A DNA stretch of 13,435 nt, taken from the NCBI GenBank assembly GCA_002406115.1, contig DHNC01000020.1, positions 1 to 13,435 of the forward strand, in the 5' to 3' direction. The position numbers and the translations under genes are program-made. This document shows positions 1 to 6,265 of this stretch, in pieces. The notes below the pieces were generated by a model. It made no database searches, was not told where the DNA came from, and saw only the letters and a program-made list of their open reading frames with translations. The DNA is from Christensenella sp. UBA4626 (GTDB taxonomy: Bacteria; Bacillota; Clostridia; Christensenellales; UBA1242). Positions within the stretch are counted from its first letter, which is position 1, and each line of letters begins with the position of its first letter.

Positions 1-390
<390 letters not shown>

Positions 391-460
391 CTTCCTTTTG
401 AGAAATGAATTCTTTAGGCAAAATTATATTTAGTATTTGTAGGATGAAAATATGCAGTTG

Positions 461-497
461 TCATTGTTCTAAACTAGCAAACGCTAGTGTTCAATGA
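461..497 (+). other. Hairpin in the 23S-5S spacer
   Basis: A two-part stem: TCATTG (461-466) pairs with CAATGA (492-497), and inside it ACTAGC (473-478) pairs with GCTAGT (483-488) around an AAAC loop. It ends four bases before the 5S gene. It could be a processing signal for freeing the 5S precursor from the operon transcript, which is inference. The 110-base spacer contains no tRNA gene. Confidence 0.5.
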
Positions 498-500
498 ACC

Positions 501-620
501 ATGATGGTGATTATAGTTGAAAGGTTCCACTTGTTCCCATTCCGAACACAAAAGTTAAGCTTTCACGCGTCGACGATATTTGGCTGGAGACGGCCCGAGA
601 AAATAGATCGTTGCCATCAA
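501..620 (+). rRNA. 5S ribosomal RNA
   Basis: The block GTTCCCATTCCGAACACAAA (533-552), followed directly by AGTTAAGC, is the conserved 5S core. The terminal helix closes well: 502-510 (TGATGGTGA) pairs over nine positions with 611-619 (TTGCCATCA), with two G-U pairs. The implied length of about 120 bases is normal. It lies about 110 bases after 23S rRNA in the same direction and is followed by an intrinsic terminator. The open reading frame running through it (501-848) is an artefact of RNA sequence. Confidence 0.95.
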
Positions 621-627
621 CCTGATG

Positions 628-657
628 AGAACTCAGTTAATCTGGGTTCTTTTTTTA
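628..657 (+). terminator. Intrinsic terminator of the rRNA operon
   Basis: GAACTCAG (629-636) and CTGGGTTC (642-649) form an eight-pair stem with a five-base loop, followed by seven T residues. It sits eight bases after the 5S helix and ends the operon transcript. Confidence 0.9.
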
Positions 658-803
658 TGTTTTGCCGTCGAACAGCCAAATCAATAAGGGGTTCCCGCCA
701 TAACTTATTTGTGGAAGAGATTAGTGATAATTTTGAACAAAAGCAAAATATGAAATTTGATTGCATAATAAAAATCATTTTTTATGTTTTTTTAAAAAGG
801 GTA

Positions 804-835
804 TTGACAAATTGCCATGGGGGGGGGGGTATAAT
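804..835 (+). promoter_or_regulatory. Promoter with 11-G homopolymer spacer
   Basis: A perfect -35 (TTGACA, 804-809) and a perfect -10 (TATAAT, 830-835) are separated by 20 bases instead of the usual 16-18. The spacer ends in a run of eleven G residues (819-829). Both hexamers are ideal, so only the spacing is poor, and loss of three G would give 17. A homopolymer between -35 and -10 is the arrangement known from phase-variable Neisseria promoters such as porA. The next gene carries a closely related promoter at 2155-2183 with a 17-base spacer. The expected start of transcription is near 842. Confidence 0.85.
819..829 (+). repeat. Poly-G tract (11 G)
   Basis: Eleven consecutive G residues directly before the -10 box. 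In AT-rich surroundings this is a striking run and is prone to slipped-strand mispairing. Its length sets the -35/-10 spacing of the promoter for the regulator gene. The count could also be affected by sequencing or assembly error. Confidence 0.9.
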
Positions 836-860
836 GAATCTGATTTAATAAGGGGGAATT

Positions 861-2045
861 ATGATAGAATATTATAATATTGAAGAAAAATTGAAGAAAG
901 AATCAATACCGGTTGAAATTAGAGGGGCTCGTTCAGAAGGTTGTTCTTTGTTGTCATTTCCAGCAACAAGTAAAGAAAGTAAGATTGAAATGGCTAAATT
1001 TTTAAAGGATCGCCAATTCATTTTAAAAACCCTGGACCCCAAAAGAGCTGAGATTTTAACAATGTATTATGGCTTAAATGGTGAAACACCATTGTCAATA
1101 AGCCAGATTGCTGAAAAGCGCAATGTTACAGCAACTGCAATTGGAGCAGATATAAGGAAATCTCTTCGCTTGTTAATGTATCCTTCAAGAATAAGCCTTT
1201 TAATGCTTTTTACCGACCAAGATATTATAAACGACTTAGAAAATATTGATGAACTTGATATGGATAAATTAGAAGTTTTACAACGACAAAAAATCGCACG
1301 CATTCAACAAGAAAGATATAACGCTTTGTCAGAGCAGGAAAAAGAAGCATGTGATATATTATATGGTACTTTATTGCATATGAAAATAAAAGATTTTTTG
1401 AAAGCTTTGAATATAACAGATGAAGAAACAAAAAAAATCAACAATTTGATAATTGAAAACTTATTTTCTTACGATAGTATAGTTAGCACACTTTTAAAAC
1501 TGAATAAAAAAGAATTAAAGGAAAATAGCTTGCAAGAGGTGGTTGATGCTGTAACTTCAATTGGTTTGCACTTCGAAGAAGATTTTGAATATAGGGCAAA
1601 TTTTAACAAAGCGTGTTATGCTTCAATGATCAATGTTGGCTTAGATAAAATCAATGCAATTTTTCCTGCTAAACAGCCAGATATGAACTCTTTAAAAACT
1701 TCAATTTCTGATTTACCATTATCAATTCGCACATATAATTGTTTAAACCGTGCCGGAATTGCCACGCTTAAAGATATAGTGATGTTAACATTTGATGAAT
1801 TGCTTGAAGTAAAAAATTTGGGTAGAAGAAGTGCTGATGAGGTTTTGGCGATGGTTCGTTCATATGGTTATGATATATGTCCTGAAGATATCGACCCACA
1901 ATATTGGATTGAACATTATCATAGGGATTATGCAGCCAAAGAAGGCAAAAAAGAAGAAAATGAACACATTAAAAAATTTGAAGAATTGTTTGATAAAAAA
2001 GAAACAAAAGTTGACGAGGATGGGACAACTGGGGATATGCAATAA
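861..2045 (+). CDS. Hybrid transcription regulator: sigma region-4-like HTH plus RNA polymerase alpha-CTD
   Basis: 394 residues, no membrane segment. Residues 55-110 resemble sigma-70 region 4: a run with LDPKRAEILTMYYGLNGETP, then a helix-turn-helix with SISQIAEKRNVTATAIGADI and a closing LRLLMYPSR. In sigma factors this region contacts the -35 box. Residues 156-201 could be a second, degenerate HTH. Residues 278-340 match the alpha-subunit C-terminal domain, which binds UP elements and activators: IRTYNCLNRAGI at 289-300 and LLEVKNLGRRSADEV at 314-328. The DNA-contact residues known in E. coli alpha (R265, N268, G296, S299, E302) have counterparts here; K298 is Arg and K271 is Asn. The last 29 residues resemble the C terminus of the next gene's product. 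The start is supported by AGGGGG (851-856), four bases upstream. I infer a DNA-binding regulator acting at promoters, possibly its own. It is not a whole sigma or alpha subunit. The target is unknown. Confidence 0.8.
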   Translation: MIEYYNIEEKLKKESIPVEIRGARSEGCSLLSFPATSKESKIEMAKFLKDRQFILKTLDPKRAEILTMYYGLNGETPLSISQIAEKRNVTATAIGADIRKSLRLLMYPSRISLLMLFTDQDIINDLENIDELDMDKLEVLQRQKIARIQQERYNALSEQEKEACDILYGTLLHMKIKDFLKALNITDEETKKINNLIIENLFSYDSIVSTLLKLNKKELKENSLQEVVDAVTSIGLHFEEDFEYRANFNKACYASMINVGLDKINAIFPAKQPDMNSLKTSISDLPLSIRTYNCLNRAGIATLKDIVMLTFDELLEVKNLGRRSADEVLAMVRSYGYDICPEDIDPQYWIEHYHRDYAAKEGKKEENEHIKKFEELFDKKETKVDEDGTTGDMQ

Positions 2046-2063
2046 TTTGGGTTAAATGAAAAG

Positions 2064-2090
2064 ACGGGCAGAATATTGCTCGTTTTTTTT
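2064..2090 (+). terminator. Intrinsic terminator after the hybrid regulator
   Basis: ACGGGCA (2064-2070) pairs with TGCTCGT (2077-2083) around a six-base loop, followed by eight T residues counting from 2083. It separates the regulator gene from the next gene, so the two are transcribed from their own promoters. Confidence 0.88.
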
Positions 2091-2121
2091 GTTGGAGAAA
2101 AGGGAAGTTTTTGAGAATGTT

Positions 2122-2153
2122 TTAAATTTCAGTGGTTTATATTAAATTTCAGT
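2122..2153 (+). promoter_or_regulatory. Direct repeat upstream of the second G-rich promoter
   Basis: TTAAATTTCAGT occurs twice, at 2122-2133 and 2142-2153, 20 bases apart (two helical turns), and the second copy ends one base before the -35 box. The position and AT-rich composition suit an UP element or paired activator sites. No matching repeat is seen upstream of the first promoter. Confidence 0.55.
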
Positions 2154-2154
2154 A

Positions 2155-2183
2155 TTGACAAGTTGTGGGGGCTGGGGTATAAT
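2155..2183 (+). promoter_or_regulatory. G-rich promoter of the repeat-protein gene
   Basis: A perfect TTGACA (2155-2160) and a perfect TATAAT (2178-2183) with the optimal 17-base spacer, which holds GGGGG and GGGG blocks broken by CT. It shares GTATTGACAA, TTG and GGGGTATAAT with the promoter at 804-835. The distance from -10 to start codon is 25 bases in both, with 16 of 25 positions identical by my hand alignment. The two are evidently copies of one promoter-leader unit. Confidence 0.9.
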
Positions 2184-2208
2184 TGTGTTAATTTAACAAG
2201 GTGGAAAT

Positions 2209-2862
2209 ATGTATTCAGAATACAGAAAATCAATTTTAACTAAACTTCAAAAATTTGCACAAAAGGACAACTCGAAAGAAGATGTTGAAAAAGTACAAAG
2301 TGCGATAATCAAAAAAGGTGATGCTTGCCTTATCTACAGATTTGCAACGGATGTAAAGGGTGCTGACATTGACAAACTTCAAGATGCGTTAATCAAATTG
2401 GAATGCTCTCTTTACGATAGCAACAGCAAGCCGTTATACATCTTTTATTTTGCAAAAAATGTGAAAGGTGCCAACATTGAAAAGTTGCAAGACGCAATTA
2501 TAAAAACGGGCGACACTCAATACATTTATGAATTTGCAAGAGAAATTTATGGTGCGGATATTGATAAACTGCAACAGGCAGTAATCAAGGCGCATGGTTA
2601 TTTAAGAGATTGCAATGTGTTTAAATTTGCTAGAGATGTGAAAGGCGCTGATGTTGAAAAGCTTGAAAATGAGATAATAAAGTCAGATTATTTGGACATT
2701 ATTTGCAAATTTGCAAGTGAGGTGCTTGGCGCTGATATAAACAAACTGCACAATGCAATTGTCGCAACTGGCGATAAAGAATATATTGAAAAGTTTGAAA
2801 AAATGCTTGATGAAAAAGAAACTATAATTGACGACGCTGACACAACTTGGGACATTAAATAA
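2209..2862 (+). CDS. Six-repeat protein of unknown function (FA..V.GAD..KLQ.AII repeats)
   Basis: 217 residues, soluble, no signal peptide. It is built from tandem repeats beginning at F16, F45, F81, F109, F140 and F168. The basic unit is 28 residues, with R2 (36) and R4 (31) carrying insertions. The unit reads roughly F-A-x-x-V-x-G-A-D-I-x-K-L-Q-x-A-I-I-K-x-G-D-x-x-Y-I, and the first copy lacks the GAD core. The pattern suggests an alpha-helical solenoid of the kind that binds proteins or peptides; this is inference and I do not recognise a named family. A C-terminal tail (189-217) replaces what would be a seventh repeat and matches the tail of the preceding regulator (13 of 29 identical by eye). 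AAGGTGG at 2198-2204 supports the start. The gene has its own G-rich promoter and a terminator downstream. Confidence 0.8.
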   Translation: MYSEYRKSILTKLQKFAQKDNSKEDVEKVQSAIIKKGDACLIYRFATDVKGADIDKLQDALIKLECSLYDSNSKPLYIFYFAKNVKGANIEKLQDAIIKTGDTQYIYEFAREIYGADIDKLQQAVIKAHGYLRDCNVFKFARDVKGADVEKLENEIIKSDYLDIICKFASEVLGADINKLHNAIVATGDKEYIEKFEKMLDEKETIIDDADTTWDIK

Positions 2863-2903
2863 TAATTTCGCTGACTTATAGATTTGGTTTGTTATATTGT
2901 AGT

Positions 2904-2959
2904 ATTCACAATAATAAAAAAGGACTGACATTGAAATTTGTTTGTCTTTTTTTGTGAAT
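2904..2959. terminator. Bidirectional terminator between convergent genes
   Basis: ATTCACA (2904-2910) pairs with TGTGAAT (2953-2959), and inside it an A-rich arm ending GGAC (2916-2925) faces a T-rich arm beginning GTC (2944-2953). A-runs on one side and T-runs on the other provide a U-tract on both strands. It lies between the repeat-protein gene and the minus-strand DUF4363 gene and could end both transcripts. Confidence 0.65.
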
Positions 2960-3007
2960 GCAGCAAACTGTATTTATGCGCCTAACGAAATATTTAGGCT
3001 GATTTTA

Positions 3008-3394
3008 CTACAAAATATTTATAAAACTTACGCCGGTGATTTCATTTAGACCCTCCAAGTTGTAACTTAAAATGCGGGCATAGGTTATGGCGTCGTCTTG
3101 CGATTTGTTGATGACGGCAGAGCATAGATATTGAAGATAATCGGACACGGGTTGCATATCCTTGCGGGAGATTGAAACGGCAAGCGTGTCCATATTTTTT
3201 GTCCAAAAATCATTTAGGTTAAAAATTTTGGTTTTCAAGTCTTCATCGGTGATTTCAGTCGTCAAAACGGCTTCGTAAATTGATTTGCTTTCCTTTTCCA
3301 TGTATTCAAAAGTCTGGTTGGTGTGCACGGTGTCCCACACGCAAAGCGTCGTCACGCCAATGAGCAATATCAGCATATAAATCCATTGTTTCAT
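3008..3394 (-). CDS. DUF4363 family protein
   Basis: 128 residues. An N-terminal hydrophobic segment (about 4-20) is followed by a helical, probably extracytoplasmic domain with a conserved tryptophan (W64) in NDFWTKNMD and a late YNLEGLNEITG. This matches the DUF4363 pattern, a family of small anchored proteins of unknown function found in Clostridia. The gene overlaps the DUF421 gene upstream by four bases (ATGA), so the two form one operon and are probably translationally coupled. A gene pair of these two families recurs in Clostridia, which supports the call. Confidence 0.75.
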   Translation of the reverse strand: MKQWIYMLILLIGVTTLCVWDTVHTNQTFEYMEKESKSIYEAVLTTEITDEDLKTKIFNLNDFWTKNMDTLAVSISRKDMQPVSDYLQYLCSAVINKSQDDAITYARILSYNLEGLNEITGVSFINIL

Positions 3395-4104
3395 TGCTGC
3401 ACTTCCATGTTGATATTTTGGATTGTCTGCGCATGCTTGCCTTTAATTTGATAATAGACCTTGCCGTCATCATCCAGCGTAAAAACAAGCAGATTTTTGA
3501 TTGTCAACTGCAATTTTTCAAGCATTTTTGAAAGTTGCTTTTGATTGATGTTGCTGGATTTTATTTCATCTTTTATGATTTTTCCGTCAGCAACAAGCAC
3601 GTGTGGGATTTGGGCTGGCGGATTGTTTTTGCCAACATCTTCTGCAGTTGCTGGGGCGGCAGCACTGGTTGGGATTATGCTTATTTTGCCGTTTGTTTCC
3701 ACAATTGCATATAAGATTTGGTCAAAACTATAGAAATTGCCTTGACGCAGTGCTTCGAGAAGGTCGTCGACGTTCATATTTAACTCCTTTAACGCCTGAT
3801 ACATTATTCCTTCTGGTGAAATGACAACCACAGGCTTGCCGCTCATAAGCCTTCGAATTGCCACGCTTTTGCGTGTTAAAAAGGTGATTGCATAGTGGAT
3901 AAGCACAAGTATCGCCAATGGCAAAATACCATGCAACAAAGGCACATTTGTGTCGCTCATTGGGATTGTTGCCAAGTCGGCGATTATAAGCGTTATAACC
4001 ACTTCGTATGGCTGCATTTCACCAATCTGACGCTTGCCCATAAGGCGTAAAAATATGAGAACTGTTACATAAATTATTAAAACTCTTATAAAGATTGTCA
4101 ACAT
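3391..4104 (-). CDS. DUF421 (YetF-like) membrane protein
   Basis: 237 residues. Three membrane segments lie at about 4-21, 34-50 and 56-76. The family signature follows the first: RLMGKRQIGEMQPYEVVITL, residues 20-39. A cytosolic alpha/beta domain then begins with KPVVVISPEGI (90-100) and has the typical DDLLEALR (113-120) and VETNGKISIIP (135-145). The stretch between about 145 and 165 is Ala/Pro-rich, a variable linker. YetF-like proteins are known in Bacillus and related spore formers; their biochemical role is poorly defined. The start codon has no clear Shine-Dalgarno site, and a terminator for the upstream flippase gene lies only about 30 bases before it. Confidence 0.88.
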   Translation of the reverse strand: MLTIFIRVLIIYVTVLIFLRLMGKRQIGEMQPYEVVITLIIADLATIPMSDTNVPLLHGILPLAILVLIHYAITFLTRKSVAIRRLMSGKPVVVISPEGIMYQALKELNMNVDDLLEALRQGNFYSFDQILYAIVETNGKISIIPTSAAAPATAEDVGKNNPPAQIPHVLVADGKIIKDEIKSSNINQKQLSKMLEKLQLTIKNLLVFTLDDDGKVYYQIKGKHAQTIQNINMEVQQ

Positions 4105-4131
4105 GATTTAATGATTGACTAAGCAAGCCTT

Positions 4132-4163
4132 TTTAAACAAAAATTGCAACAAAATGTTGCAAT
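4132..4163 (-). terminator. Intrinsic terminator of the flippase gene
   Basis: Read on the minus strand, ATTGCAAC (4163-4156) and GTTGCAAT (4150-4143) make a perfect eight-pair stem with a five-base loop, followed by TTTTTG and TTT. It lies five bases after the stop codon of the SpoVB-like gene. Confidence 0.88.
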
Positions 4164-4168
4164 CTAAG

Positions 4169-5680
4169 TTATGTTTTGGCTTTTTTTCGAAGTTTTAGCA
4201 AATTTAGGAGGCTTTTGATGTCGTAAATATTGAAAATCCAACACAATAGCACGGTGGTTGCCATGCTGACCGTTCCGCCAACAACGCAGGCGATGAAAAT
4301 ATGTGTCAGTTTGGAGAGTATACCGCTTACAAAATATCCTAAAAGGCTGCAAGGAATGATAATAAGCATATATTTTGCAAATGTTTTGAATAAATTTAAT
4401 TCAATATTTGGCACTGCTTTTTTTATCATTCTGAAATTTAACAATGTGATGACAGTCATTGACAAGAAATGTGCCAAAATTATCGAATTTATGCCTATAA
4501 GCCAGGTCATGCCAAGCAAGACGGCGAACAGAACGGCAGAGCCAATTAAATAATTTACAAACGATTTAACTTCCAAATTGAGTGCGTTTAAAATGCTGCC
4601 AGAGAGGTTACACAAAGTTATTGGCAAAATGCACAGAGCAGAGAGTTGCAGCATTGCGCCGGACATCTGATTATCGTACAAAATGACGCCTATCAAGTCG
4701 CCAACCGACAGATAAAGTGGAATAAACAGCATACTTATAAACACGGAAATTTGTACCGAGTTTTCGATATTGTTTTTAATTTGGTCGTGCTGACCTCTTG
4801 CCAGCATTGAACTGATTGACGGGATAAGGACCATGCTCAAACTGCCAATAACCGCCATTGGAACATATAGCATAGGGAAAGTCATGCCCATTACAACACC
4901 AAAACTGGCAATGGCTTCGCTTTGAGTGTAACCGGAGAGGATAAGCATGGATGGGATGATAAGCGTTGTCAAAGGTTGCACCAACGAATTTGCGAGTCTG
5001 ACCCCGGTGATAGGCAACGAACTTTTAAACACATTTCTATATTCGCCTTTATGAAAGTTGAGTTTTCCACGTTTGAGATATATAAACATGGTGATAAGGG
5101 CAGCGATGAGGCAAGTAATATCAAAGGCTATGGCGGAATATTTGGTGGCGACAAAATAATCTGTGACATTTAAAAGCATAATAAAGGTCAAAACAAAGCG
5201 GATTATTTGCTCAATAAGTTCGGTCAAACCACAGTTAAAATAGTCGCTTTGCCCCCACAATGCACCACGGAAAACGGCGTAAATGCTGCTGAAAATGACG
5301 CTAGGAATCATAATTATAAGCAACTCAACCGCACGATTGTCCGTCAAAACAACACCCCAAAGTGATTTGAGCAAAACAAGCAGCAACGCACTAAAACAAG
5401 CAACAGAAAGCGCTATAATCAAACTGGATGTGACCACTTTGTTTCTTTTTTGCCAGTCGTTGTTCACCTCGTATTTTGTGACAAGTTTGGCGGTCGTTAA
5501 AGGCAAACCACTTGCAATGAGCGTCATAAATATCCCCAAAACATTGCTTGCCATTTGAAACAGCCCAAGACCTTCTGCACCAAGTTTGCGTGATAAAAAT
5601 ATCCTGAAAAAGAACCCCAATGTTCTTGTTATAATTGAAAAAATGGTGACCAATGCAACCGCTTTAAATATTGATTTCAT
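4169..5680 (-). CDS. SpoVB-type MOP-superfamily flippase (polysaccharide/lipid-linked precursor)
   Basis: 503 residues, hydrophobic throughout with about 14 predicted membrane helices, the normal size for this family. The N terminus carries the SpoVB/Wzx hallmark: ITRTLGFFFRIFLSRKLGAE (17-36), then GLGLFQMASNV. Related proteins (SpoVB, MurJ, Wzx) move lipid-linked sugar or peptidoglycan precursors across the membrane; SpoVB serves spore cortex formation in Bacillus. Whether this copy acts in sporulation or in general wall synthesis is not decided by the sequence. AAAGGA (5685-5690 on the minus strand) lies four bases before the start. The gene is divergent from the LysM gene and ends at its own terminator. 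Confidence 0.88.
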   Translation of the reverse strand: MKSIFKAVALVTIFSIITRTLGFFFRIFLSRKLGAEGLGLFQMASNVLGIFMTLIASGLPLTTAKLVTKYEVNNDWQKRNKVVTSSLIIALSVACFSALLLVLLKSLWGVVLTDNRAVELLIIMIPSVIFSSIYAVFRGALWGQSDYFNCGLTELIEQIIRFVLTFIMLLNVTDYFVATKYSAIAFDITCLIAALITMFIYLKRGKLNFHKGEYRNVFKSSLPITGVRLANSLVQPLTTLIIPSMLILSGYTQSEAIASFGVVMGMTFPMLYVPMAVIGSLSMVLIPSISSMLARGQHDQIKNNIENSVQISVFISMLFIPLYLSVGDLIGVILYDNQMSGAMLQLSALCILPITLCNLSGSILNALNLEVKSFVNYLIGSAVLFAVLLGMTWLIGINSIILAHFLSMTVITLLNFRMIKKAVPNIELNLFKTFAKYMLIIIPCSLLGYFVSGILSKLTHIFIACVVGGTVSMATTVLLCWIFNIYDIKSLLNLLKLRKKAKT

Positions 5681-5699
5681 ACTTTCCTTTTTTGCTTGT

Positions 5700-5718
5700 C
5701 CAATATTATAAAAATTGG
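5700..5718 (-). promoter_or_regulatory. Possible -10 region of the flippase gene
   Basis: On the minus strand a perfect TATAAT lies at 5710-5705, about 25 bases before the start codon, flanked by the inverted repeat CCAAT/ATTGG (5700-5704 and 5714-5718). No good -35 stands at 16-18 bases, so either an activator or a different sigma factor would be needed. Confidence 0.4.
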
Positions 5719-5829
5719 CAATAAGCCTTTATGTAATATATAAAATAAACAAACTATATATAACCTAGAATGGTGTGGTTAAATTTAAGAATAAGTCAAA
5801 AATTTGGATAAAAAAGAATATATATAAGT

Positions 5830-6132
5830 ATGAAAATAAAGCAGGCTGACAATTTTTTTTATAGAATAAAAGAAGATGATACAAGCAAAACGATTTGTAT
5901 GTCCTTAAACACAAGCAATCCAAACATCTTGCGGAACAATCCAAAGATAAATTATTATGCCGGCGAATGGGTTAAAATTACGACAAACAAATACAAATTG
6001 CACATCGTGAAACCGCTGGAAACTTTGCCAAAAATTGCTGAAAAATACAACACAACCGAGGGAAAAATCATTGCTGACAATCATTTGACGCAAGAAAAAC
6101 TTTTTATCGGTCAGCAATTAAAAATACTTTAA
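5830..6132 (+). CDS. Small double-LysM-like protein
   Basis: 100 residues. Residues 55-100 form a LysM domain: YKLHIVKPLETLPKIAEKYN, then a helix and IGQQLKIL. LysM domains bind N-acetylglucosamine-containing glycans such as peptidoglycan. Residues 10-50 look like a degenerate first copy ending YYAGEWVKI, which parallels the ending of the second. There is no signal peptide or membrane segment, unusual for a wall-binding protein, so it may work in the cytoplasm, be exported by another route, or be incorporated into the spore. There is no recognisable Shine-Dalgarno site before the ATG. The gene is divergent from the SpoVB-like gene and ends before a strong bidirectional terminator. Confidence 0.75.
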   Translation: MKIKQADNFFYRIKEDDTSKTICMSLNTSNPNILRNNPKINYYAGEWVKITTNKYKLHIVKPLETLPKIAEKYNTTEGKIIADNHLTQEKLFIGQQLKIL

Positions 6133-6202
6133 ATCAACTTGATTTGCATTAAATTAACATTTTTTTGATAAGTTTATAAAGATAATATTATTTGTTGCAT
6201 TA

Positions 6203-6232
6203 AAAAAAGGAAGAATTATATCTTCCTTTTTT
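6203..6232. terminator. Strong bidirectional terminator
   Basis: A perfect 12-pair stem, AAAAAAGGAAGA (6203-6214) against TCTTCCTTTTTT (6221-6232), with a six-base loop. Each arm gives a U-tract on one strand, so it serves both the LysM gene and the large minus-strand surface-protein gene. Confidence 0.93.
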
Positions 6233-6265
6233 AATTGTTTAATTTTGACCTTTTTATATTAAAAT

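Noticed and set aside
391..500. tRNA gene in the 23S-5S spacer
   Set aside because: No T-loop GGTTCGAATCC-type sequence or acceptor stem; only the hairpin is there.
660..803. Possible small gene or RNA between 5S and the G-rich promoter
   Set aside because: No ribosome binding site with a reasonable frame and no strong stem. I see only AT-rich spacer there.
819..829. Poly-G tract as purely a sequencing artefact
   Set aside because: The sister promoter has an independently G-rich spacer in the same position, so the G-rich character is real; only the exact count of 11 stays open.
501..848. 115-residue open frame covering 5S rRNA, its terminator and the G-rich promoter
   Set aside because: It overlaps functional RNA and promoter sequence, has no ribosome binding site, and its product resembles nothing.
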